Source: Acidobacteriaceae bacterium | GTDB taxonomy: Bacteria > Acidobacteriota > Terriglobia > Terriglobales > Acidobacteriaceae | Length of the DNA stretch: 6,805 nucleotides | Reading direction: 5' to 3' | Assembly: GCA_003132825.1 (NCBI GenBank) | Contig: PKYX01000436.1 | Span: 1 to 6,805, forward strand | In this document: one piece after another, positions 1 through 5,757 of the stretch | How the letters are laid out: every line of letters starts with the position of its first letter | Numbering within the stretch: position 1 is the first letter of the stretch | The notes under the pieces: model-generated | Database searches by the model: none | What the model was told of the DNA's origin: nothing | What the model saw: the letters and a program-made list of their open reading frames with translations, nothing else | Program-made: the position numbers and the translations under genes

Positions 1-71
1 CCAAGCTTCTCGACAATGCGGTATCGCGATGTCGTCGTCTGGCTATTGGGTGGTGTCCGTGGGTCCTCCAT
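1..71 (-). CDS. Ser/Thr protein kinase, N-terminal fragment (runs off left edge)
   Basis: Only the first 23 codons are in the window. They read MEDPRTPPNS, then a Thr-rich linker, then RYRIVEKL followed by the first bases of a Gly codon. The string YRIVEKLG is the usual first beta strand of bacterial Hanks-type Ser/Thr kinases (PknB-like), immediately before the Gly-rich ATP loop, which must lie beyond the window. In that family the protein phosphorylates Ser/Thr on target proteins and often carries C-terminal sensor or repeat domains; neither can be checked here. The ATG at 71 is the only usable start, because an in-frame TAA lies five codons upstream. GGAG sits only one base before the ATG, too close for a standard ribosome binding site. 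The gene is divergent from the DoxX-like gene. The call rests on a short but characteristic motif. Confidence 0.72.
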   Translation of the reverse strand, partial: MEDPRTPPNSQTTTSRYRIVEKL

Positions 72-80
72 TCTCCGCGT

Positions 81-110
81 ATCTTAGGGGTATCTATCCA
101 GGCAAGTCAA
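81..110 (-). promoter_or_regulatory. Candidate sigma70 promoter of the kinase gene
   Basis: On the minus strand, TTGACT (plus positions 105-110; 5 of 6 matches to TTGACA) is followed after 18 bases by TAAGAT (81-86; 4 of 6 matches to TATAAT). The first base of the kinase ATG is only 10 bases past the -10 box. Transcription would therefore start within a few bases of the initiation codon, giving a leaderless or nearly leaderless message. This agrees with the lack of a properly spaced ribosome binding site. Prediction from sequence match only. Confidence 0.45.
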
Positions 111-137
111 TCAAGAGGGTTTAGCACCTGTCTGCTC

Positions 138-166
138 ATCAGCCGCTCTGATTGATGGTCGCGACC
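138..166. promoter_or_regulatory. Paired palindromes in the divergent intergenic region (possible operator)
   Basis: Two small dyads lie next to each other between the kinase and DoxX-like genes. One is ATCAG-5 nt-CTGAT at 138-152. The other is the perfect 10-bp palindrome GGTCGCGACC at 157-166. They sit upstream of the candidate kinase promoter and upstream of the DoxX-like gene, so a regulator bound here could affect both. Short palindromes arise by chance, so this is tentative. Confidence 0.2.
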
Positions 167-283
167 GCCTGAGAGTGCTGGATAAACACGAGGTGAAAAT
201 CTATCGTGGCAGGCAGCGGAACGGCTCATTGAAATCGTCTGGTTCGTCCCCCCGCTTTCCGAGACGTCTGTTACCTTTTGTGT

Positions 284-928
284 ATGAAAACGGCGTCGTA
301 CGGACGGATCGTGTTTGGCGCGGCGGCGGTGTTGTTCGGCGTCATCGCACTAATGTGGCACGACGCTGATACGTGGCAAAACTTGCAGCATATCTGGACC
401 CTGCCTTTCGGCACCATAATTGGCGGGTGTCTCATGACCGCGCAAATTGCGGGTGGGATTGGCATGCAGCACCCGCGCACCGCGCGCTTGGCTTCGGTCG
501 TACTTTGCGTTGTCTATTTGTGTTTCTCGTTGGCTTGTATCCCTGACATCATTGCCGCATCGAACATCTATGAGCGATACGGTGGGAGCTTCTTCCTGTT
601 CTTTTCCTTGTTCTGCGGCGCGATTGCGCTGTACGCTGCGACTGAGGCAAATGCAGCAAAGGCGGTAGTGTTCGGCCGAGTGGCACGCCTGGGACTCGGC
701 GTTTGTGCGATTTCCTTTACGCTGGGTCAGATGCTCTTACTTCGCGAAACAGCTGACCTGGTTCCAAAGTGGATTCCGCCCAACCAGATGTTTTGGGCGA
801 TCCTTACGACGGTCGCGTTTGGACTCGCAGCGATTGCCATTCTCATGAATCGCCAGGCGCGGCTTGCGATGCGTCTGATGCTAGACCTGCCAAAAACAAT
901 TCACGCTCAAACTGGGAACGATCTTTGA
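284..928 (+). pseudogene. DoxX-like polytopic membrane protein, C-terminus lost
   Basis: The open frame encodes 214 residues from ATG 284; TTG 278 is a possible but poorer start, and no clear Shine-Dalgarno sequence is seen for either. The product is hydrophobic, with about six membrane segments at roughly residues 8-26, 40-60, 68-88, 98-117, 128-148 and 165-187. The stretch VPKWIPPNQMFWA before the last segment is typical of DoxX-like inner-membrane proteins, whose function is mostly unknown. Homologues as I know them continue after the RQARLAMRLM stretch with another membrane region. Here the frame instead reads LDLPKTIHAQTGNDL and stops. Those last 15 codons lie in transposase DNA read in the wrong frame (native sequence ends near base 880). 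It is therefore best read as a gene broken by a mobile-element junction. A truncated but still inserted protein could be made. The family call is moderately sure; the truncation is well supported by the overlapping transposase frame. Confidence 0.66.
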
Positions 929-1198
929 AGACTCGCCCCTTGGCCTCGACAAGTGGATGACTGCTTTTTGGATGCTGGTCAATTGCAAGAACGGCGTGAG
1001 CAGTTGCGAAGTCGCGCGGACTCTCGGAATCACCCAGAAGTCGGCATGGTTCATGGTGCAGCGGCTGCGTCTTGCTCTGCGGGATGAATTCTACGGAAGC
1101 AAACTTGGTGGCAGTGGTGGCGAAGTCGAAGTAGACGAAACCTTCATCGGTAGCAAGGCGCGCAATAAATTGACCACGCCTTGAAATATGTGGATGGG
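885..1198 (+). pseudogene. IS1595-family transposase remnant (internally deleted, frameshifted)
   Basis: Reading the frame back past the ATG at 957 gives TCQKQFTLKLGTIFEDSP then LGLDKWM from base 885. This matches the end of the N-terminal zinc ribbon (only the last Cys remains, 888-890) and the conserved TIFEDSP block of IS1595/ISXO2-like transposases. Next come a helix-turn-helix region (NCKNGVSSCEVARTLGITQK, then SAWFMVQRLRLAL) and the first catalytic Asp in EVDETFIG, with SKARN after it. The frame then runs into LTTP and stops at 1182-1184. A second piece in another frame, IDHALKYVDG (1169-1198), resembles the C-terminal block near the end of the catalytic core. So roughly 80-100 central residues, including the second catalytic Asp, are missing, and everything after YVDG is missing too. 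No terminal inverted repeats are seen. This is dead transposon debris that replaced the 3' end of the DoxX-like gene. Confidence 0.8.
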
Positions 1199-1228
1199 AC
1201 CCCACCCTTCCCGCCAAGTCGGCAATAG

Positions 1229-1423
1229 CCAAGTCCGCAAGCGGAACTCCGTAATGAAGGGCGAAGTCTGGCCCAGATTAGTGAATTGTTTCTGAAAGCA
1301 GGAATTCACGAATATGCCAAGGAGGGACCTGACTACCTCCGTCCTCTGTTGGATTACCCAGCGCAAGAAACCCCTATTTCTAAACGTGCGCCAAGGAAGG
1401 CGAAATTCTCGGGCGGCGACTGA
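1229..1423 (+). pseudogene. C-terminal fragment, possibly of a ribbon-helix-helix DNA-binding protein
   Basis: A 64-codon frame follows the in-frame TAG at 1226-1228 and ends at TGA 1421-1423. It has no ATG or GTG start. It begins AELRNEGRSLAQISE, continues LFLKAGIHEYAKEGPDYL and ends in a basic tail (KRAPRKAKFSGGD). The pattern 'EGRSLAQISELFLKAG...YAKEG..YL' resembles the second and third helices of ribbon-helix-helix proteins (Arc/CopG type, often antitoxins or small regulators). The preceding DNA-contacting beta strand is absent. It directly abuts the transposase debris, so the 5' part was probably lost in the same rearrangement. The family is inferred from pattern only and could be wrong; that it is the tail of some former gene is more secure. 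Confidence 0.38.
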
Positions 1424-1556
1424 TCTCTGACCGCGATTCTTCCATCCGCATCGCTGTTTCTTTCGTTTCAGCGGTTGCACGGCCTGACCTACATCGTGGT
1501 CAAATGTGCTCAGACATCCGTCTCCACCGGTTCTACCATCTACACTGGAGGCAGTT

Positions 1557-1562
1557 AGAGAG
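1557..1562 (+). promoter_or_regulatory. Ribosome binding site supporting the start at 1572
   Basis: AGAGAG lies 9 bases before the ATG at 1572, a normal Shine-Dalgarno distance. A stronger TGGAGG at 1546-1551 is 20 bases away, too far. The alternative in-frame ATG at 1506 has no purine-rich site, and it would place a non-hydrophobic leader in front of an evident signal peptide. Confidence 0.45.
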
Positions 1563-1571
1563 TGCGCTCCG

Positions 1572-2330
1572 ATGCGGATAACGTTAACACTCAAGCTACT
1601 GCTGCTGCTGCTGACTGTGCTACCCCCAATTATATTTGCTCAAAGCAGGCAGATCCCAACTTCCCCCGCCCAACTCCCCTTTATTGTTGAGAAGATGGAG
1701 CGAGCCCAGGCTCAGGTAAAGATTCCCAATCATGTAAAACGCGATTATCGGCTGAGTCGTGCGAATAGTGCTACGGTCGATTCTGAAGTGATCGCAGAGA
1801 TCGATTTTCGTGCGCCCGGCAGCTACACTATCGAGAAACACTCCGGCAGCAGCCTGGGCGCGCAATTAGTGAAACGTGTTTTAGAACATGAAGTGGGCAT
1901 GGCTGTTTCGAGTCAGAAATCAGGGTCCGCTGCCGTGACGCGAGAAAACTATTTGTTCGGGTACCTCGGGGAAGCCGTTCTCGACGGTCAGTCATATTAT
2001 CTTCTGCGCCTTGATCCGAAGCGGAAACAGCCCGAACTGATAGCAGGACAGGCATGGGTCGATAAGCAATCCTTCCTGATTCGGCGCATTGAGGGCGATG
2101 TAAAGTCGCCCTCAGTGTGGATAAAAAAGATACATCTCCGATTCGACTTTAACTTCGACAACCCGCGACAAATGTGGGTGCTTGCTAATATGGAAGCGGT
2201 CGCTGATGTACGTTTTCTGGGCGCCCGGAAATTGACATCCCAGGTTCTCGACTATGAAACCGCCAGCGTGGTGGCTAAGAAGATCGGAGCCGTGGCCCCG
2301 AGTGCGTCGGCCGTGCTTTTGCGAAAGTAA
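1572..2330 (+). CDS. Exported LolA/RseB-like periplasmic protein (outer-membrane lipoprotein-sorting-like)
   Basis: 252 residues from ATG 1572. The first 23 residues form a Sec signal peptide: a basic start (MRITLTLK), a run of six Leu, and a likely cleavage at IIFA/QS. No lipobox Cys is present, so a soluble periplasmic product is expected. The mature part alternates beta-like strands: ATVDSEVIAEIDFRAPGSYTIEKHSG, a middle NYLFGYLGEAVLDGQSYYLL region, then GQAWVDKQSFLIRRIEGDV, and a late block with IHLRFDF, MWVLANMEAVADVRFLGARK and a final strand. The order 'Y.L.L.P......AWVDK.SFLIRRIEG' is typical of the half-barrel fold shared by LolA, LolB and RseB/MucB. Those proteins carry lipoproteins through the periplasm or sense envelope lipids. 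No lol genes or sigma factor genes are nearby, so the cargo is unknown. The gene appears monocistronic, and a hairpin follows its stop directly. Confidence 0.6.
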   Translation: MRITLTLKLLLLLLTVLPPIIFAQSRQIPTSPAQLPFIVEKMERAQAQVKIPNHVKRDYRLSRANSATVDSEVIAEIDFRAPGSYTIEKHSGSSLGAQLVKRVLEHEVGMAVSSQKSGSAAVTRENYLFGYLGEAVLDGQSYYLLRLDPKRKQPELIAGQAWVDKQSFLIRRIEGDVKSPSVWIKKIHLRFDFNFDNPRQMWVLANMEAVADVRFLGARKLTSQVLDYETASVVAKKIGAVAPSASAVLLRK

Positions 2331-2356
2331 GGCGGCATCCTTCGGAGCACCGCCGC
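2331..2356 (+). terminator. Hairpin directly after the LolA-like gene, possible terminator
   Basis: Starting one base after the TAA, GGCGG (2331-2335) can pair with CCGCC (2350-2354); in an alternative register GCGGC (2332-2336) pairs with GCCGC (2352-2356). A small inner TCC-TTC-GGA stem is possible. No T-run follows (gcagcattcc), so it is not a classic intrinsic terminator. It could protect the mRNA end or act with Rho. Confidence 0.33.
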
Positions 2357-3185
2357 AGCATTCCATATAACATTGCGTACAATCGCATACAACGCATTTC
2401 TTTTGTCGCTGCGTCACGATTGGACGGAGGTAGCCTCCCTGGCACCTAGCGCGCCCGTGCCGCCACGAGTAGACCAAATACCAGCAGAAGAATACGAAGG
2501 ATTCGACGACCTGACACATCCACAGATGAGATTAGGGGAATTGCTTCGTCGTCCGGTTTGTGCGCTCGAGAATGGAAAGGTCGCCCCACCCACCCCACGA
2601 TCACCTCTGCCTGATGACTCTTGGCACGAACGCCCTCACCTTGCGGCGACCATAACAGAATCGCAGCAGGTGCACGCGCACTTAGGGCTCATCCCACATA
2701 GAGCGGTCCAGTGATTAGCCTCCCCACCTGCGCACGGCTGGACATTGACATGCCACAGGCCCGGATGGCCGTGTGATGCACTGGCTTATTGGTCGTGCCG
2801 TTCACAGAGCGCAGCCCTTCCAAAGAAAGCCGGCACCCGCTCCGGCCTTTATGCTGGATTCGGCTTATTTTCCACAGCTTGGGACGAGCGATGGGAAATA
2901 CAATTAGAAAATCCTCAGGAATTTCGATGCTTTTGCCCCTCGAACTGTTTCTGAGTGAGTGCAGCGACTTTTTTCTGCATCGTTGGCAATCGCCACCGGT
3001 TGGAATCATGTCAACTTGGGAATTCAAGACCGACCAACCAAAGACCAGTCCTCAAATGACACTTTTCAGATCTCGACCTAACCCGCAAGTGAGTGTATTC
3101 TGACGATAGTTTTCGCTTGAGAGAGCGGTCATGTGTGCTGTGTGACGGTGATCGCGGCATTGAAAAAGGTCTGAACCCCCACTCC
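2357..3185. other. Long region without a supportable gene
   Basis: Several open frames of about 70-113 codons occur on both strands (for example plus 2373-2714, plus 2789-3103, minus 2689-3027). They overlap one another and show no recognisable domain, signal peptide, membrane segment or convincing ribosome binding site. A shorter frame at 2776-2907 (starting MHWLIGRAVHRAQPFQ) is also unrecognised. A C-rich tract (CCCCACCCACCCC) lies near 2584-2596 and a strong hairpin at 2826-2850. The promoter and leader of the next gene must lie at its right end, but no convincing -35/-10 pair was found. It may hold decayed genes or regulatory RNA; nothing firmer can be said. Confidence 0.4.
2826..2850 (-). 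terminator. Stable hairpin, terminator-like when read on the minus strand
   Basis: AAAGCCGG (2826-2833) pairs with CCGGCCTTT (2842-2850), giving eight pairs with one bulged C and an 8-base loop. Read on the minus strand, the 3' arm ends CCGGCTTT and continues CTTTGG, a T-rich tail as in intrinsic terminators. On the plus strand the tail is only CTTTATG. No minus-strand gene is evident to its right, so it may be a leftover from a lost gene or the 3' end of an unrecognised small RNA. Confidence 0.3.
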
Positions 3186-5660
3186 ATGGCGCTCCGGTGG
3201 CATCTTCGAAAGTCATTCGTCTTGCTCTTCATTCTTGCCGGCCTCTCCCAGGCGGCGACTGCCCCTTTTGATTTGTTCGGTCCGCCGTTCGAAGTGAAGG
3301 TAACCCGCGGTAATAAAACGCTGCCGATTTCCGAAGTTCCTACTCTCGAAGCCGGCGACCGGATTTGGGTTCATCCCGCGCTGCCCGCCGAGCAGTCGGT
3401 GCACTACCTTCTGATCGCGGTATTCCTGAGAGGAGCCACAAACCCACCTCCGGAGAGTTGGTTCGTGAAGGTGGAAACCTGGAGCAAGCAAGTGCGCGAA
3501 GAAGGAATAGTTCTGACTGTTCCTCCGGGTGCGCAGCAGGTTCTGTTGTTCTTAGCTCCGGAAACGTGGGGAGATTTCGGTACCTTGCGTTCTGCTGTGC
3601 GGGGAAGACCCGGAGCTTTTGTGAGGGCGGCGCAGGATCTGGACCAGGCCAGCCTGGATCGCTCACGGTTAGACGCATATTTGACCGCGGTTCGCGAGGC
3701 CTCCGAGGTTGATCCCCAGGAACTCCAGGAACGCTCGATCCTGCTGGCGCGAAGCTTGAATATCAAAGTCGATCAGCAATGTTTCGACAAACCCAGTGAG
3801 CAGCAAGCGCCCTGCCTGACGCAAAACGCCGACCAATTGGTGCTGGACGACAGTGGGAACGCCTCAATGATGACCGCTCTCACCTCAGGCGCAAGCGCAG
3901 ACTTGATTGGGCAGCTCAGCGTCACTCGCCCGGCCGGGAGTGGCGTCTACAGCGCGTACGTTGGAGCTGTCGTCGATGTGGCGCACCTGTTGGGGACTCT
4001 GCATACGGCCGAATACCAGTACATTCCGGCTCTGGCTCTTCCTAAGCGCGAGGAATTGAATCTGAAGCTCAACAACCCCCCATCTTTTCGCAAGCCAATG
4101 TCGGTGCTGGTGATCGGTCTACCCATTGTCGCGGCGGCACCCTTGCCCGCTCTGCGACCGGTAAGCCCGAAGGAAGTGTATTGCCTGCAGCATCCCTCGC
4201 TCGTGCTTCCAGTCGAAGGAGCGCCGCTGGTTTTCTCGGCCGAGATGGCGCACGATTTCCGGCTCCAGGTGAAGAATCAGTTGAGTGCGGGAATCGACTT
4301 GCCTGCGATCGCGGATCCGGCGCGTGGGGGCTTCGTGGTTGACACGCGCCAGCTCCATGCCGCCACTGCTCTGGATTCGCAAAGTACCGGAATACTGCAT
4401 GGGTATTGGGGTTTCCAGCCTTTTGATGGACCAAGCTTCCACCTCAGCAGCGCGCATGCGAGAAAATGGACCGTGCCAGCCGCTGAGCAGAGTACCCTGA
4501 TTGTCGGGCGCAACGATGTGCTCCATCTGCAGTCAGACGATGCGTCCTGCGTGGCCGATGTGACACTGAAGGACCAGCAAGGTGCAGAGAGCCAAACTAA
4601 GTGGAAAATGTCGAAGCCGGGGGTTGTCGAAGTACAGGTTCCGCTCGAGAGCCAGACCGCGGGTGCAGTCACCATTTCGGTGAAGCAGTATGGAGTAGCA
4701 GAACCAGACGAGATTCACCTGCGCACATACTCTGAGGCAGGCCGTTTGGATAACTTCGCAATCAATTCGGGCGACCGGCAGGCTGTATTGAAGGGTACAC
4801 GTTTGGATGAGATTGCCGGGGCGGAGTTAAAGGGCCTTCGTTTCACTCCGGCGGATCTCTCCAGTGCGAACGGCAAGGATGAATTGCACCTTGCAGGCCC
4901 CGAGGAGGCACTGAATGCGTTTCACCCCGGCGACAAATTGACTGCGCAGATCTTTTGGAAGGATGGGCGTTCCGTGGATTTGGCCGCCACGGTTGACCCG
5001 CCGCGTCCGAAAGTAAACCTGGTTACGAAAAACATCGATCCGGGTCCGACCGCGATAGCCATCCGCCTGGGTAGCTCCGAGGAAGTTCCGCAAGATGGGA
5101 AGCTCTCTTTCGTGGTGAAAAGCGAGACCCCGGAAGTATTCGAGCATACCGAAAAAATTGAAATAGGAACCGAAGACGGGTCGTTCGACGTTCTGCTTAG
5201 TCTGGAGGACGGCTTGACCCTGGAGGATCCCCGAAACGTGCTGGTGCAACTGGACCCGCTCAAGAGCTTCGGTCGCTCGTGCTTCGGCGCGCTTCGGTTT
5301 CGCCCCGTCCAGTCCGACGGAAGGAAAGGCGACTGGCAACCGCTGGCGATTCTGGTTCGTGTCCCTTTTCTCACAGAGATTAATTGCCCCAAGAGTTCAG
5401 ACGCGCAATGCACCCTCAGCGGGTCGAATCTGTTTCTCATCGACTCCGTGGCCTCCGACCCGAAGTTCACCAACAGCGTTTACGTCCCCGTAGGTTTTAT
5501 GGATTCCACGCTCAGCGTGCCCCGTCCAGCCGGTGAACTTTTGTATATCAAGTTGAGGGATGACCCATTGATTGTGAGCACAGCCACGCTCGAGGGGATT
5601 CCAGGCGGGGCAAAGTCCTCCTCGAACTCGCACCCAAAGCCTGGTACGACGGTCAATTAG
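3186..5660 (+). CDS. Large exported beta-rich protein of unknown function
   Basis: 824 residues from ATG 3186. A GTG at 3093 would add 31 residues, but those would hide the signal peptide; AAAAAGG lies about 15 bases before 3186. Residues 1-23 are a Sec signal peptide (MALRWHLRKS, then a hydrophobic core, cleavage near LSQA/AT). No C-terminal anchor or sorting motif is visible, so it is probably periplasmic or secreted. After a beta-rich N-terminal part, residues about 135-200 look helical (AAQDLDQASLDRSRLDAYL onward). The rest reads as a series of beta-sandwich-like segments. VLKGTRLDEIAGAELKGLRF (534-553) and CTLSGSNLFLIDSV (742-755) look loosely like IPT/TIG immunoglobulin-type strands. 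Cys pairs at 199/210 and 734/742 could form disulfides, which fits export. The end is a low-complexity Ser/Pro/Lys tail. I believe similar long hypothetical proteins occur in Acidobacteriota, but I know of no function. No catalytic motif is seen; an adhesion, scaffold or surface role is only a guess. Confidence 0.72.
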   Translation: MALRWHLRKSFVLLFILAGLSQAATAPFDLFGPPFEVKVTRGNKTLPISEVPTLEAGDRIWVHPALPAEQSVHYLLIAVFLRGATNPPPESWFVKVETWSKQVREEGIVLTVPPGAQQVLLFLAPETWGDFGTLRSAVRGRPGAFVRAAQDLDQASLDRSRLDAYLTAVREASEVDPQELQERSILLARSLNIKVDQQCFDKPSEQQAPCLTQNADQLVLDDSGNASMMTALTSGASADLIGQLSVTRPAGSGVYSAYVGAVVDVAHLLGTLHTAEYQYIPALALPKREELNLKLNNPPSFRKPMSVLVIGLPIVAAAPLPALRPVSPKEVYCLQHPSLVLPVEGAPLVFSAEMAHDFRLQVKNQLSAGIDLPAIADPARGGFVVDTRQLHAATALDSQSTGILHGYWGFQPFDGPSFHLSSAHARKWTVPAAEQSTLIVGRNDVLHLQSDDASCVADVTLKDQQGAESQTKWKMSKPGVVEVQVPLESQTAGAVTISVKQYGVAEPDEIHLRTYSEAGRLDNFAINSGDRQAVLKGTRLDEIAGAELKGLRFTPADLSSANGKDELHLAGPEEALNAFHPGDKLTAQIFWKDGRSVDLAATVDPPRPKVNLVTKNIDPGPTAIAIRLGSSEEVPQDGKLSFVVKSETPEVFEHTEKIEIGTEDGSFDVLLSLEDGLTLEDPRNVLVQLDPLKSFGRSCFGALRFRPVQSDGRKGDWQPLAILVRVPFLTEINCPKSSDAQCTLSGSNLFLIDSVASDPKFTNSVYVPVGFMDSTLSVPRPAGELLYIKLRDDPLIVSTATLEGIPGGAKSSSNSHPKPGTTVN

Positions 5661-5690
5661 CGCGGAAGACGTGTTCTCGATGGATCCGCA

Positions 5691-5711
5691 ACTGGGGCAG
5701 GGTCCCTCAGT
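5691..5711. terminator. Weak hairpin in the convergent intergenic gap
   Basis: ACTGGGG (5691-5697) can pair with CCCTCAG's register CCTCAGT (5705-5711), giving seven pairs including one G-U, around a 7-base loop. It lies between two convergent stop codons (5660 plus, 5758 minus), the expected site of a bidirectional terminator. There is no T-tract on either side, so support is weak. Confidence 0.25.
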
Positions 5712-5757
5712 GGATCACGCGCCAGCCTGGCACCTGCTATTGGCGGGGCCCAAGGCG

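Noticed and set aside
262..269. AGACGTCT palindrome upstream of the DoxX-like start
   Set aside because: An isolated 8-bp palindrome is expected by chance at this length and has no repeat partner.
1506..1571. Upstream ATG start for the LolA-like gene
   Set aside because: Lacks a ribosome binding site and would bury the signal peptide behind 22 non-hydrophobic residues.
1091..1594. 167-codon minus-strand open frame across the transposase scar
   Set aside because: Runs antisense to the recognisable transposase and regulator fragments and crosses unrelated junctions, so it is a chance frame.
2584..2596. C-rich tract (G-rich on the minus strand), possible G-quadruplex
   Set aside because: Only three runs of three or more G; a fourth run is missing, so a standard quadruplex is not supported.
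2373..2714. 113-codon plus-strand open frame
   Set aside because: No domain, signal peptide or clear ribosome binding site; Pro/His/Arg-rich composition typical of chance frames; overlapping frames are equally long.
2776..2907. Short plus-strand frame beginning MHWLIGRAVHRAQPFQ
   Set aside because: Looks slightly protein-like but has no ribosome binding site or known motif; too short to support.
2689..3027. 112-codon minus-strand open frame
   Set aside because: Contains the terminator-like hairpin, has Ser/Arg-rich chance-like composition, and no recognisable family.
4069..4675. Three overlapping minus-strand open frames of 121-135 codons inside the large secreted-protein gene
   Set aside because: Antisense shadows of an intact 824-codon gene; Arg/Pro/Ser-rich and without motifs.
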